Source: Paraburkholderia solitsugae
GTDB taxonomy: Bacteria; Pseudomonadota; Gammaproteobacteria; Burkholderiales; Burkholderiaceae
DNA length: 64,000 bases
Direction of reading: 5' to 3'
Assembly (NCBI RefSeq): GCF_013177695.1
Contig: NZ_WOEY01000018.1
Location: 116,141 to 180,140, forward strand
This document shows positions 16,223-24,924 of this stretch, in pieces. How positions within the stretch are numbered: the first letter of the stretch is position 1; every line of letters begins with the position of its first letter. The position numbers and the translations under genes are program-made. The notes below the pieces were generated by a model. It was not told the DNA's origin, made no database searches, and worked only from the letters and a program-made list of their open reading frames with translations.

Positions 16223-18139
16223 TCAGTTGCCGTACCGGACGCCGGCGAGATCGCCGGCAGTCAATGCGCGCAGATCGATGGTGGCGCGCCGGTCGGCGAC
16301 CAGCCGATCGTCGATCACCGTGATACGCGCGTTCTGCAAGCCCTGTTGCAAGCGGCTCAAGTAGTACTCGAAGGCAAACGCCGGTCCACCGAGCCGGTAA
16401 GCGACCATGTCGGCCTCGAAATCGATCTGCTGCACGCGCGCCGTCGCCACCGTCCTGCCCGCGTCCGCGCTTGCCCCGGCGACCTTGGCCTGCGCCTGCT
16501 GCTGCGCATTGCCCAACGCTTGCGCCACGAAACCATGCGCTAGCGCGACGCTGGCCTGTGCCCGAATCTGCGCCGCCTGCACGTCGTGATAGGCCGCCGC
16601 CGCACCTGCGGGCGGGTGCACGCTCTCGATCACGACCGCCACGACGTCGATGCCGCTCATCAGCCGGTCGAGTTGCTGCTGCACGGCGCGTTGCACGCTC
16701 TCCGCCATGGCGGTCTGGCTCGTCTCCAGCAAGGATTGCAGCGTATGCGATGCGAGGTAGTGCACCACCTCGCGGTTGGCGATCGACCGGACTGTGGTTT
16801 CCGGATCGACAGACCGGTATAGCGCGGCGCGCGCGGCCGCATCGCTCAGGCCCACGCGATAATCGAGCCGCACGTCGGCGTTGACGATCTGAAAGTTCTG
16901 CTGTTCGCCGGTCGCGCCAGCAATCACCTGAGTCGTCTCCCACGGGTGCTGCACATCCCACAGACGATTCAACTGTTCCGGCGTCGGCCCGTCGGCGGGA
17001 GCGGAGGGCGCCGCGACGCTGCTGTCGTCCGCCCCGCCCGACACGATGAGCTGATGCACGGCGCCGTTGTCGACGATGCGCGCCCGGCCGAAAGGCCAGG
17101 GAATGCCGGCATGCAGACCAGGCTGCCAGACCGCGACGGGCGCACCGAAACGTTCGTAGACCGCGCGCTGGTCCGGGCCGAGCACGACGACGGACGTCAG
17201 AAGCCAGGCACAGACCATCATCGTTGCGACAGTTGCAGGCAACAGCCGCACGAAGCTGCTTAACACCCAGTTCTGCCGCAGATCGATTCCGTACCGGCCG
17301 TGCAGCTCGGCGCCCAGCGTCGACAAGGGTGAGCGGCCGACACTCAGCATCCCCGCGAGCACGCTCGACGGGACCTGCGCCGCATTCGAGCCGGCGCGCG
17401 GCGGGAAAAACCACCGGATGAGCACGCGCAACATCAATTCGATCGCGATCGCCGCGCTGAATATCGCCACGGCATGGACCAGCAGATCGAGCGTCGTATG
17501 CATGTAGACGAACCACGCCGCCGATACCGCCGCGGCAAGAGCACATAGAAGCACGACGCGCAACATCCCCGCCAGCGACGCCGACCGTGCGGCAGGCGCG
17601 TGCTGTGCATCGTGTGTATAGAAGCGTTCGACGACGAGTGTGAGGAAGGCAAGCACCAGCGCCGTTGCACCGCATGCTATGACCAGCGACGGCGAGACCA
17701 TCGCGTGAAGGAGCGCGGCGGGCGGAAACGGCTTCAAGGCCTTCACGGCGATCGCCACGGAAAGGCATGTGCAGATGAGCACGGCCCACGGTTGCCAGCG
17801 GATGGCGCGGACCGCCCCCTTCAAGTCCCCTGCTTCAGGATCCTGCTGGACGATCTGCCAGAGGAACATGAAGGCGTGCTTCCACCCGGATCCAACCGCG
17901 CGCCCGGCTGAGCTACGCGCGGACAACGGACTCCAGAGCGTGACGGCAAGCACGTTCAGGCATGCGCTCGCCAATACCGCGCACCAGCGCGAATCAGCGG
18001 GCAAGCTGTGCGAAAAGAAACTCAGCGCGCCAAGTACGGCCGCCAGCCCCGCAGCCGCCCATCCCAGCAGCAAAACTTCGTCACGTCCGGCCAGCCGCTC
18101 ATCCGATGCTTCCTTCTCGCGCCCGACCTGGTCCGACAT
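16223..18139 (-). CDS. Polytopic membrane protein with C-terminal SPFH (HflK-like) domain
   Basis: This 638-residue protein is far longer than HflK (about 400). The first 300 residues hold about six membrane segments (near 22-43, 52-70, 118-136, 143-170, 190-212 and 215-240). A seventh (about 293-315) leads into an SPFH domain (VLGPDQRAVYERFGAPVAVWQPGLHAG...). A C-terminal coiled coil has Ala/Gln-rich repeats (about 535-590). It is the first gene of the four-gene SPFH/ATPase operon. The N-terminal module is not recognised as a known domain. Fusion of a polytopic module to SPFH suggests membrane-microdomain assembly, but that is inference. Confidence 0.8.
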   Translation of the reverse strand: MSDQVGREKEASDERLAGRDEVLLLGWAAAGLAAVLGALSFFSHSLPADSRWCAVLASACLNVLAVTLWSPLSARSSAGRAVGSGWKHAFMFLWQIVQQDPEAGDLKGAVRAIRWQPWAVLICTCLSVAIAVKALKPFPPAALLHAMVSPSLVIACGATALVLAFLTLVVERFYTHDAQHAPAARSASLAGMLRVVLLCALAAAVSAAWFVYMHTTLDLLVHAVAIFSAAIAIELMLRVLIRWFFPPRAGSNAAQVPSSVLAGMLSVGRSPLSTLGAELHGRYGIDLRQNWVLSSFVRLLPATVATMMVCAWLLTSVVVLGPDQRAVYERFGAPVAVWQPGLHAGIPWPFGRARIVDNGAVHQLIVSGGADDSSVAAPSAPADGPTPEQLNRLWDVQHPWETTQVIAGATGEQQNFQIVNADVRLDYRVGLSDAAARAALYRSVDPETTVRSIANREVVHYLASHTLQSLLETSQTAMAESVQRAVQQQLDRLMSGIDVVAVVIESVHPPAGAAAAYHDVQAAQIRAQASVALAHGFVAQALGNAQQQAQAKVAGASADAGRTVATARVQQIDFEADMVAYRLGGPAFAFEYYLSRLQQGLQNARITVIDDRLVADRRATIDLRALTAGDLAGVRYGN

Positions 18140-18425
18140 CAGGAATCCCTACGAATGAGTTACAAATCGAATAATCGGCCTTCGCCCCCGAGGCTACCGC
18201 ATAGATCGGCGAGCCGCAATTTAACGCGCCGGGAGTGGAAACTCAAGTTGGACGTGTCGGGAAAATTCGAGTTGCATAAACAGGGTGAAATGCGAGCGCC
18301 TCGCCTCACGTATGTCATCAAACTGAAGAATTCAGAAAGGTAATCGTCAACCCTTTCCTGCGACCTCCCCATCGAGGACACTATTTCCTGAAGAACATCG
18401 TCCACTGAGCCGCTTCGCTCGATGC

Positions 18426-19379
18426 TCACACGAGCAAGGTCAAGGTATCGAACAGCGCAAGATCTTCTTTCTTTGCCGATCGCGCATGCTTGCGGATCAC
18501 CTGCAACAGACATTCGATAAAGCAATGGGCCGCGCCGCCGAGCGTGCTGTTTCGGCGCGTGACAATGCTCAGTTGTCGCGCATCGAACTTCTCTTTCAGC
18601 GCCAGCGCCACCAGTTGACCTTGAAACAGCGGAGCCGTCTGGAGGACGGTTGGGCACCATGTGCACATGTCGGCGCGCTCAACCAGCATTTGCAGCGTTC
18701 CTAGCGACTGTGCCCGCACAATGCGGCTCGCTTCGATCTGCGCGCCATGGCGCGTGAACAGATAGTCGATCAGCGCGTCCTGACCGTCGGGCGCGAAATT
18801 CAGTGTCCAGTCCTGATCCAGTAGATCGTGAATCGAACGGCAGTGCTGACGCGGATGCCCCCGGCGAACCATCACGGCCGTCTCGTAGTTCAACACCGGC
18901 TCGCAGGAGAACTCCTGCGTGCTAGTAGACGGATGCAACTGTCCGATCACGAAGTCCATGTCGCCTGCGCGTAACAACGGTTGCGCGACGGCCATCAGAC
19001 TCTCGAACAGTTCCAGCTGAATATCGGGCATGCGCTTGCGAAACAGCAATACCGTCTCAGCCAGAAACGTCAACGTGATCCATGGTGTCACACCGACGCT
19101 AAGCCTCCCCTCCGCCCGGCCGCGCAATCTCGCCAGGTCGTTCTGCGCGTGCTCCAACTGATTAAGGATCAGTCTCGCGTGCGTGAGCAGCGCCTTGCCA
19201 TATTCGGTAAAGCTGATTCCTGCCGGCGCGCGTATCAGCAACGGCAGTTGCTCGGTGGCCTCGAGTTCGCGCAGCGCGCGCGTGACTGCGGCCTGAGAAA
19301 TCCCCAATGAGCGCGCGGCTGCTCTGATGCTGCCCGCTTCCGCACTCGCGACTAACGCCTGCAGTTGATGAATCTTCAC
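18426..19379 (-). CDS. LysR-family transcriptional regulator
   Basis: A LysR regulator of about 317 residues. The N-terminal winged HTH reads KIHQLQALVASAEAGSIRAAARSLGISQAAVTRALRELE, and the effector domain starts near residue 90 (GRLSVGVTPWITLTFLAETV). I prefer the GTG at 19379, which gives the standard LysR beginning VKIHQLQ and has a GGGGTGG stretch upstream. An ATG at 19412 would add 11 residues without a ribosome binding site. It is divergent from the M20 amidohydrolase, with a perfect inverted repeat just upstream of its start, so it likely controls the amidohydrolase, binding protein and porin genes. Confidence 0.88.
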   Translation of the reverse strand: MKIHQLQALVASAEAGSIRAAARSLGISQAAVTRALRELEATEQLPLLIRAPAGISFTEYGKALLTHARLILNQLEHAQNDLARLRGRAEGRLSVGVTPWITLTFLAETVLLFRKRMPDIQLELFESLMAVAQPLLRAGDMDFVIGQLHPSTSTQEFSCEPVLNYETAVMVRRGHPRQHCRSIHDLLDQDWTLNFAPDGQDALIDYLFTRHGAQIEASRIVRAQSLGTLQMLVERADMCTWCPTVLQTAPLFQGQLVALALKEKFDARQLSIVTRRNSTLGGAAHCFIECLLQVIRKHARSAKKEDLALFDTLTLLV

Positions 19380-19390
19380 GAAACCACCCC

Positions 19391-19407
19391 GACAACTAAT
19401 TGTTGTC
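19391..19407. promoter_or_regulatory. Inverted repeat, candidate LysR autoregulatory operator
   Basis: GACAAC-TAATT-GTTGTC is a perfect 6-bp inverted repeat directly upstream of the LysR gene and in the divergent region with the M20 amidohydrolase. LysR proteins bind dyads of this size with a T-N11-A core in such positions. The site is very close to (or within) the LysR translation start region, which would suit autorepression. Binding is inferred. Confidence 0.4.
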
Positions 19408-19543
19408 AGCATAACAAAACTGCGGCTTCACCCTCGAAAATTAGCTAAATAGCATTCGGACCAGTGCAGACAGTTGCGACGCCCGACACCCAAACGGCCG
19501 GGCGCGACGACCGGGTCTGTCCGCTCTTCAAAGGACTTCATCG

Positions 19544-20737
19544 ATGGTTCAAGACTTCGTTTTGCCCGGCATCGCCGCCATTCAAGAGGAAATGATCGGC
19601 TTACGTCGCCGTATTCACGCGTATCCGGAACTTGGCTTTCAGGAGGTCGCAACCAGCGAGCTGGTCGCCGAATGCCTGAACAAGTGGGGCTATCAGGTCA
19701 GCCGCGCCGTCGGTAAAACCGGCGTGGTGGGCACACTACGGAACGGACATGGGCCGTCCCTCGGATTGCGCGCCGATATGGACGCGCTTCCCATCCACGA
19801 AACGACGGGCTTGCCTCATGCCAGCAAGAACGAAGGTGTCATGCACGCATGCGGCCACGATGGGCATACTGCTACGCTGCTGGCGGCAGCAAAGTACCTG
19901 TCCGAAACACGAGCGTTCTCCGGCACGCTGAACCTGATTTTCCAACCCGCTGAAGAAGGCCTCGGCGGTGCGAAAAAAATGATGGAAGACGGCCTCTTCG
20001 AACGCTTTCCGTGCGATGCAGTATTTGCGCTCCACAACGTTCCTGGTTATCCGTCCGGTCATCTGGGCTTCTTTAGCGGCGCATTCATGGCGTCAGCCGA
20101 CACCGTCACCGTGCGCGTGGTGGGTCGCGGCGGGCACGGTGCCGTGCCGGACAAGGCGATTGATCCGATTGTCGTCTGCGCGTCGATCGTGACCGCGCTG
20201 CAGAGTATCGTGTCACGTAATGTGAGCCCGCGCGATCTGGCCATCATCAGCGTCGGTTCGATTCATGCGGGCGTCGCGTCGAATGTGATCCCGTCGTCGG
20301 CGCAGATGCTGTTGACCGTCCGGGCACTGGCACCGGATGTGCGCGACCTGCTCGAGCGCAGGATTTGCGAACTCGTGCACGGACAAGCGGCAAGTTTCGG
20401 CGCGCACGCGGAGATCGATTACGTCCGCTGTCATCCGGTACTGATCAATCATCGTACGGAAACGGAGTTCGCGCGCCAGGTGGCGGCGGACTGGCTCGGC
20501 ACACAATCCATCATCGACGACCTCGAACCCTTCACCGCCAGCGAAGACTTTGCATTCATGCTCGAAAAATGCCCGGGCAGCTACCTCGTGATCGGCAATG
20601 GCGACGGCGAACGCAGTTGTGCACTACACCACTCCGGCTACGATTTTAATGATGACTGTCTGGCAGTGGGCGCCACCTATTGGGTCAAGCTGACCGAACG
20701 CTTTCTGGCAAAACCTGTTCATATGGAACACAAGTAG
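19544..20737 (+). CDS. M20 (M20D) metal-dependent amidohydrolase
   Basis: A 397-residue enzyme of the hippurate hydrolase / N-acyl-amino-acid amidohydrolase family. Metal ligands are visible in the typical order: HACGHDGHTATLL (about 102-114), PAEEGLGG (about 137-144), ALHNVPGYPSG (about 164-174) and HHSGYDFND (about 365-373). The dimerisation domain lies between about 185 and 300. It cleaves an acyl group from an amino acid or peptide-like substrate in the cytoplasm. The neighbouring amino-acid-binding protein and porin fit scavenging of an acylated amino acid; the exact substrate is unknown. Confidence 0.9.
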   Translation: MVQDFVLPGIAAIQEEMIGLRRRIHAYPELGFQEVATSELVAECLNKWGYQVSRAVGKTGVVGTLRNGHGPSLGLRADMDALPIHETTGLPHASKNEGVMHACGHDGHTATLLAAAKYLSETRAFSGTLNLIFQPAEEGLGGAKKMMEDGLFERFPCDAVFALHNVPGYPSGHLGFFSGAFMASADTVTVRVVGRGGHGAVPDKAIDPIVVCASIVTALQSIVSRNVSPRDLAIISVGSIHAGVASNVIPSSAQMLLTVRALAPDVRDLLERRICELVHGQAASFGAHAEIDYVRCHPVLINHRTETEFARQVAADWLGTQSIIDDLEPFTASEDFAFMLEKCPGSYLVIGNGDGERSCALHHSGYDFNDDCLAVGATYWVKLTERFLAKPVHMEHK

Positions 20738-20766
20738 TTCAACAACGACGTTGAGGAGAAACACAC

Positions 20767-21555
20767 GTGAAGAAGACACTTGCAGCAATCTCGTTCGGTT
20801 TGATGGCACTGTCCGGTGCCGCCAATGCCGCCGACTGGTCCGGCAAGGAAATCAAGCTGGCGGTCGATCCGACTTACCCGCCGCTGGAGTACAAGACGCC
20901 AGACGGAAAGCTGACCGGCTTTGGCGTGGATATCGCCAACGCGCTCTGTGCCGAGCTTCATGCGCGCTGCGTATGGGTCGAAACCAGCTTCGACGGTATG
21001 ATCCCCGGCCTGTTGGCGAGAAAATTCGATGCGATCTCGTCTTCGATGACCATCACGCCCAAGCGCATGCAGCAGATCGCGTTCACGAACAAGATCTCCA
21101 ATGCGCCGGCACGACTGGTCGTCAAGCGCGACTCCGATCTGCTGCCGACTGCGGCTTCGCTAAAGGGGAAACGTGTCGGTGTCGAGCAGGGCTCGAGCCA
21201 GGAAGATTACGCCAAAGCAGAGTGGCAACCGGCGGGCGTGCAGATCGTCTCGTACCAGAATCAGGATCAGGTCTACACGGACCTGTTAGCGGGACGGCTC
21301 GATGCGGCATTTCAGGCATCGATCGAAGCGAACGACGGTTTTCTCAAGAAGCCTGAAGGCAAGGACTACAAGTTTGCCGGCCCGGCTTTGGACGATCCGA
21401 AGTATTTCGGTCTCGGCGACGGTCTTGGCCTTCGCAAGCAGGACGTCGCGCTGCGCGATGCATTCAATCAGGCACTGGCTGCCATCCTGGCGAATGGGAC
21501 TTACGCAAAGATCAACCGGAAGTACTTCGATTTCGACATCTATGGCGCGAAGTGA
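20767..21555 (+). CDS. Polar amino-acid ABC transporter substrate-binding protein
   Basis: A 262-residue periplasmic protein with signal peptide (to about residue 22, ANAA-DW) and an SBP_bac_3 fold. It starts KLAVDPTYPPLEYKTPDGKLTGFGVD, and the Asp/Arg ligand region (FTNKISNAPARLVVK) is visible. It resembles the ArgT/HisJ lysine-arginine-ornithine-histidine group. It lies 29 nt after the M20 gene and is likely co-transcribed. No permease or ATPase gene accompanies it in this window, so it must work with a transporter encoded elsewhere or has been separated from it. Confidence 0.9.
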   Translation: MKKTLAAISFGLMALSGAANAADWSGKEIKLAVDPTYPPLEYKTPDGKLTGFGVDIANALCAELHARCVWVETSFDGMIPGLLARKFDAISSSMTITPKRMQQIAFTNKISNAPARLVVKRDSDLLPTAASLKGKRVGVEQGSSQEDYAKAEWQPAGVQIVSYQNQDQVYTDLLAGRLDAAFQASIEANDGFLKKPEGKDYKFAGPALDDPKYFGLGDGLGLRKQDVALRDAFNQALAAILANGTYAKINRKYFDFDIYGAK

Positions 21556-21659
21556 GCCGGACCTGAGCGCTTTGCCGCTCTACTTACGGTTCCGGTAAAT
21601 CTCAGGTTTGGTCGACAGCAATTGAATAGAAAAATATCTCATATATTCAGGATGACGAA

Positions 21660-22847
21660 TTGAATAAAACAATTATTTGTATTGCGATAACGTCCGCATG
21701 TGCAACGTCGGCTTTTGCGCAGAACAGCGTAACCCTGTATGGCGTCATCGACGAGGGTATCGACTTCACGAATAACGTTGGCGGAAGTCACGTGTACGAA
21801 TTGACAAGCGGTTATGCACAGGGCAGCCGCTGGGGACTGAAAGGTTCCGAAGATCTCGGCGGCGGCCTCAAGACGATCTTCCAGATCGAAAGCGGCTTCA
21901 ATGTCAACACCGGCAAGCTCGCACAAGGCGGACTCGGGTTCGGACGCCAGGCCTATGTCGGTCTTGAGAGCGAGCAGTACGGAACGGTTACGTTCGGCCG
22001 TCAATACGACTCGGTGGTCGACTATCTCGCGCAGACGACAGCCAACGGTAACTGGGGCGGCTATCTGTTATCCCATCCGTTCGATAACGACAACACGGAT
22101 AACACGTTCCGTGTCAACAACACGGTCAAGTATGCGAGTCCGGATATCGCCGGCCTCCAGTTCGGCGGCACGTATAGCTTCAGCAACAGCACCGGCTTCG
22201 CCAATAACCGGCAGTTGAGCGTCGGCGCACAGTACACGAACGGCGGATTGTTGATCGCCGCGTCCTATCTGAATGCGGACAACCCTGGGGCCACGTCCGG
22301 TGGCGCAATTGCCGGTTCGAGTTCGACAGTCGCCGCAGACGCGAACTTTCAATCGGAGCGCTTGCGCATCTTTGGCGCAGGGATCAACTATACAGCCGGG
22401 CCGGCAACCGTCGGGTTCGTCTATACCAACACGAACATGAGTAATCCGACTGCGAATCTCGCCTACCTCAGCGGACAGGAAAGCATCGAACCGACTCGCG
22501 GCGCGCTCGCAGGCGGCACGTTGACCAGTTTGAAGTATCAGAATTTCGAACTGAACGGGAAGTATCAGTTCACGCCGGCGTTCTTTGTGGGTGCGCAATA
22601 CGTCTATACGCTGGAGAACTACGATGCAACGACAGGCAGCGTACGGCCGAAGATTCACACGGTGGGCTTGATGGCGGACTACAACCTGTCAAAGCGCACC
22701 GATGTCTACCTCCAGGGCGCCCTTCAGAAGATCACAGGCGACACCACCGGATCAGCGCTGGATCAGGCGTATGTGCCCGGCGCGCAAGATCTGTCTTCGT
22801 CGTCGAGTCAGATTGTCGTCCGTGCGGCAATCCGGCATACGTTCTAA
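21660..22847 (+). CDS. Gram-negative general porin (OmpC-like, Burkholderia type)
   Basis: A 395-residue outer-membrane porin with signal peptide (to about residue 20, SAFA-QN). The family opening is SVTLYGVIDEGIDF, then SRWGLKGSEDLGGGLKTIFQIESGF, GFGRQAYVGL and a C-terminal aromatic AAIRHTF. A trimeric 16-strand diffusion channel is expected. The start codon is TTG at 21660, supported by AGGA 7 nt upstream and by a perfect signal peptide from that point. Together with the upstream M20 and binding-protein genes it may form a scavenging cluster. A bidirectional hairpin follows. Confidence 0.93.
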   Translation: MNKTIICIAITSACATSAFAQNSVTLYGVIDEGIDFTNNVGGSHVYELTSGYAQGSRWGLKGSEDLGGGLKTIFQIESGFNVNTGKLAQGGLGFGRQAYVGLESEQYGTVTFGRQYDSVVDYLAQTTANGNWGGYLLSHPFDNDNTDNTFRVNNTVKYASPDIAGLQFGGTYSFSNSTGFANNRQLSVGAQYTNGGLLIAASYLNADNPGATSGGAIAGSSSTVAADANFQSERLRIFGAGINYTAGPATVGFVYTNTNMSNPTANLAYLSGQESIEPTRGALAGGTLTSLKYQNFELNGKYQFTPAFFVGAQYVYTLENYDATTGSVRPKIHTVGLMADYNLSKRTDVYLQGALQKITGDTTGSALDQAYVPGAQDLSSSSSQIVVRAAIRHTF

Positions 22848-22872
22848 TCCCAATCCCGGTCGTTCCCGAGTG

Positions 22873-22901
22873 GCGCTACGCGAGCTTGCCTCGCGTAGCG
22901 C
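22873..22901. terminator. Bidirectional terminator-like hairpin between porin and sugar ABC operon
   Basis: Perfect 12-bp stem GCGCTACGCGAG with loop CTTGC, located between two convergent operons. It lacks a clear T-run on either side, so it may act as a transcript-end stabiliser or rely on another factor. Confidence 0.55.
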
Positions 22902-22908
22902 GCCCTCA

Positions 22909-23760
22909 TCACCCTTTCGTCGCCCCGAACGTCAATCCCGCCACAAAATGCTTCTGCATCGCGAAGAACATCGCGACCGAAGGCAACGCGGCCAGAATCG
23001 ACCCGGCGGACACAAGATTCCACGCCGTGGTCCACTGCCCCTTCAATGCCGCGACGCCTACGGTAATCGGCGCGGCGTCGTCACCTTGCGTCAGACACAG
23101 CGCCCAGAAGTAGTCATTCCAGACGAACGTGAATACGAGGATCGCCAGCGCCGCAAGCGCAGGACGGATCAAGGGCAACACAATTCTGAAGAACACCGTC
23201 CATTCGTTCGCGCCTTCGATCCGCGCCGCCTCAACCAGTTCAAATGGCAACTGCTTGATGAAATTGCGCAGAAACAGCGCGCAGAAGCCAGTCTGAAACG
23301 ACACATGGAACAGAATCAGCGCGCTCACCGTATTGAATAGCCCGAGCTGCAATGAGAGATCCCGCACCGGAATCATCAACACCTGCACCGGGACAAAATT
23401 GCCCGCAACGAACGTCGCAAACAACGTCGAATTCCCGCGAAACCGATAGATGGCCAGCGCGAAGCCCGCCATCGCCGCCAGCGCAATCGAGCCCACTACA
23501 GCGGGCACCGTAATCAGCACGCTGTTCCAGAAGTAATGCAGCATCGGCGAGGCCGTCAACGCCTCGCGATAGTTATCGAGCATCGCGAAGTGCTTCGGCC
23601 AGCCCCAATAGTTGCCCTCGCTCAGTTCTTCCGTCGAGCGCACCGAGGTCACGAGAACCGCGATCATCGGCAGCAGCCAGATCAGCAGCGCGAGTGGCAA
23701 CGTCAGTTTGTACACGCGGCGCGTCACCGGCTTCCATTTGTCGATCGGGATCGGAAACAT
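22909..23760 (-). CDS. Carbohydrate ABC transporter permease, MalG-type
   Basis: A 283-residue permease with six membrane segments and the EAA loop EAARIEGANEWTVFFRIVLPLIRPA (about 185-209) that contacts the ATPase. It is the MalG-like half of a CUT1 sugar importer. Ribosome binding site AAGGAG about 8 nt before the ATG. It is last in an operon read from the ATPase gene at 29416 down through beta-galactosidase, binding protein and MalF-type permease. Galactosides are the expected substrates because of the beta-galactosidase. Confidence 0.92.
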   Translation of the reverse strand: MFPIPIDKWKPVTRRVYKLTLPLALLIWLLPMIAVLVTSVRSTEELSEGNYWGWPKHFAMLDNYREALTASPMLHYFWNSVLITVPAVVGSIALAAMAGFALAIYRFRGNSTLFATFVAGNFVPVQVLMIPVRDLSLQLGLFNTVSALILFHVSFQTGFCALFLRNFIKQLPFELVEAARIEGANEWTVFFRIVLPLIRPALAALAILVFTFVWNDYFWALCLTQGDDAAPITVGVAALKGQWTTAWNLVSAGSILAALPSVAMFFAMQKHFVAGLTFGATKG

Positions 23761-23770
23761 GAGCGGCTCC

Positions 23771-24769
23771 TTATTGCTCGGCGCGCAGCATGCGGCGCAA
23801 GTGATAAACGATGTACACCAGCATGATCGCGAACAGCACGACGGCCACCGCTGCGGAATAGCCGATGCGGTAATACTTGATCGCCTGGTCGTACATGTAG
23901 TACGCGAGCACGGTCGAACTTTCGAACGGTCCGCCGCCCGTCATCACCGAAATCAGATCGAAGCTACGCAACGCACCGATCACCGTGACGACGATCGCCA
24001 TGAACGTGGTCGGCCGCAACTGCGGCAGGATCACGTGCCACAGCATCGACCAGCCGCGCGCGCCCTCCATTCGCGCAGCCTCGATTTGCTCGGCGTTCAG
24101 CGACGTCAGCCCGGTCAGGTAGAGAATCATGCAATACGCGGTTTGCGGCCACAGCGCCGCGAACACGATTCCGAGGGTCGCGTAACGCGGGTCGCCGAGT
24201 ACCGGCACGCCGTGTCCGAGAATCACCGCGAGCAAGCCAAAGGTTGGGTCGTAGAACCACGAGAAGATCAAACCAACCACTACGCCCGATAATACGAACG
24301 GTGCGAAGAACAGCGATTTGACGATGCGGATGCCGGCCACCGCCTGGTTCAGATAGAGCGCGACGGCGAGCCCCATCGGCGGTGCAAGCAGGAACAGCAG
24401 CAGCCAGATGAGGTTATTCTTCAGTGCCGTGTAGAACGTCGGCGCATGGAACAACTCGACATAGTTTGCGAGACCGACGAACGAGGGGTCGGTCATCCCG
24501 TCCCAGTTGAAAAAGCTCAGGCGGATGGTCGAGATGATCGGCCACACGACGTAGATCGCCACCATCACGCAGGCGGGCGCGAGAAACAGAAATGCGGCTC
24601 GCCGCTGCCGGCGCGAGGTGGGCGATGGACGGCGCCGGCGCGCCACGCCTGGTGGCCCGCCGCGCGATGACCCGCCCGAAGCCGGTACGCCCGAAGCAGG
24701 CAGGCCAGCACCGCCGGGGTCGGCAGGACCGCCGACAGTGTGACGGGTGACAGAGTGCGACACGATCAT
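23771..24769 (-). CDS. Carbohydrate ABC transporter permease, MalF-type
   Basis: A 332-residue permease with a Gly/Pro/Ser-rich cytoplasmic N-terminus of about 55 residues, six membrane segments and the EAA motif (EQIEAARMEGARGWSMLWHVILPQL, about 225-250). The ATG at 24769 lies only 1-2 nt from AAGGAG. A GTG at 24763 has better spacing and may be the real start, shortening the protein by two residues. It partners the downstream MalG-type permease (10 nt apart). Between it and the binding-protein gene lies a hairpin-repeat region that may set differential expression. Confidence 0.9.
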   Translation of the reverse strand: MIVSHSVTRHTVGGPADPGGAGLPASGVPASGGSSRGGPPGVARRRRPSPTSRRQRRAAFLFLAPACVMVAIYVVWPIISTIRLSFFNWDGMTDPSFVGLANYVELFHAPTFYTALKNNLIWLLLFLLAPPMGLAVALYLNQAVAGIRIVKSLFFAPFVLSGVVVGLIFSWFYDPTFGLLAVILGHGVPVLGDPRYATLGIVFAALWPQTAYCMILYLTGLTSLNAEQIEAARMEGARGWSMLWHVILPQLRPTTFMAIVVTVIGALRSFDLISVMTGGGPFESSTVLAYYMYDQAIKYYRIGYSAAVAVVLFAIMLVYIVYHLRRMLRAEQ

Positions 24770-24802
24770 TCTCCTTTCGACCAGATGTCGATCGGAGTTG
24801 GC

Positions 24803-24818
24803 GCTTTAGCGCTTACTC
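24803..24818. promoter_or_regulatory. Operator-like site inside hairpin copy 1
   Basis: GCTTTAGCGCTTACTC matches the operator palindrome at 29454-29469 at 13 of 16 positions, including the core AGCGCTT. It could bind the LacI regulator as an internal site. Alternatively the match simply reflects the hairpin sequence. Confidence 0.35.
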
Positions 24819-24841
24819 CGATCCCATGCAAAGCTGTTGGC

Positions 24842-24857
24842 GCTTCAGCGCTTACTC
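24842..24857. promoter_or_regulatory. Operator-like site inside hairpin copy 2
   Basis: GCTTCAGCGCTTACTC also matches the 29454 operator at 13 of 16 positions and is 39 nt from the first internal site. As with copy 1, regulator binding is inference. Confidence 0.33.
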
Positions 24858-24924
24858 TGGTCCCATGCAACATAGTTGCCGATCTGATGCAACGAGTAGC
24901 GGCCCAAGCCAGGGCCGCCACCGC

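Larger units (their letters stand above)
24791..24880. repeat. Two hairpin-forming direct repeats between binding-protein and permease genes
   Basis: Copy 1 forms a long imperfect hairpin: ATCGGAGT (24791-24798) pairs with ACTCCGAT (24815-24822), and inside it GGCGC-TTTA-GCGCT pairs again. Copy 2 (24834-24869) repeats the GTTGGCGCTTCAGCGCTTACTC core and the trailing TCCCATGCAA. Position and shape recall the malE-malF intergenic REP element that protects the binding-protein mRNA. Each copy also contains a 13/16 match to the LacI-type operator at 29454. Confidence 0.7.

Noticed and set aside
16161..17789. 542-codon minus-strand frame inside the polytopic SPFH gene
   Set aside because: Shadow of the real gene in another frame; Arg-rich, no family features.
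18160..18666. 168-codon minus-strand frame overlapping the end of the first LysR gene
   Set aside because: Overlaps LysR in another frame, lacks a ribosome binding site and any family character; the region 18140-18425 is treated as non-coding.
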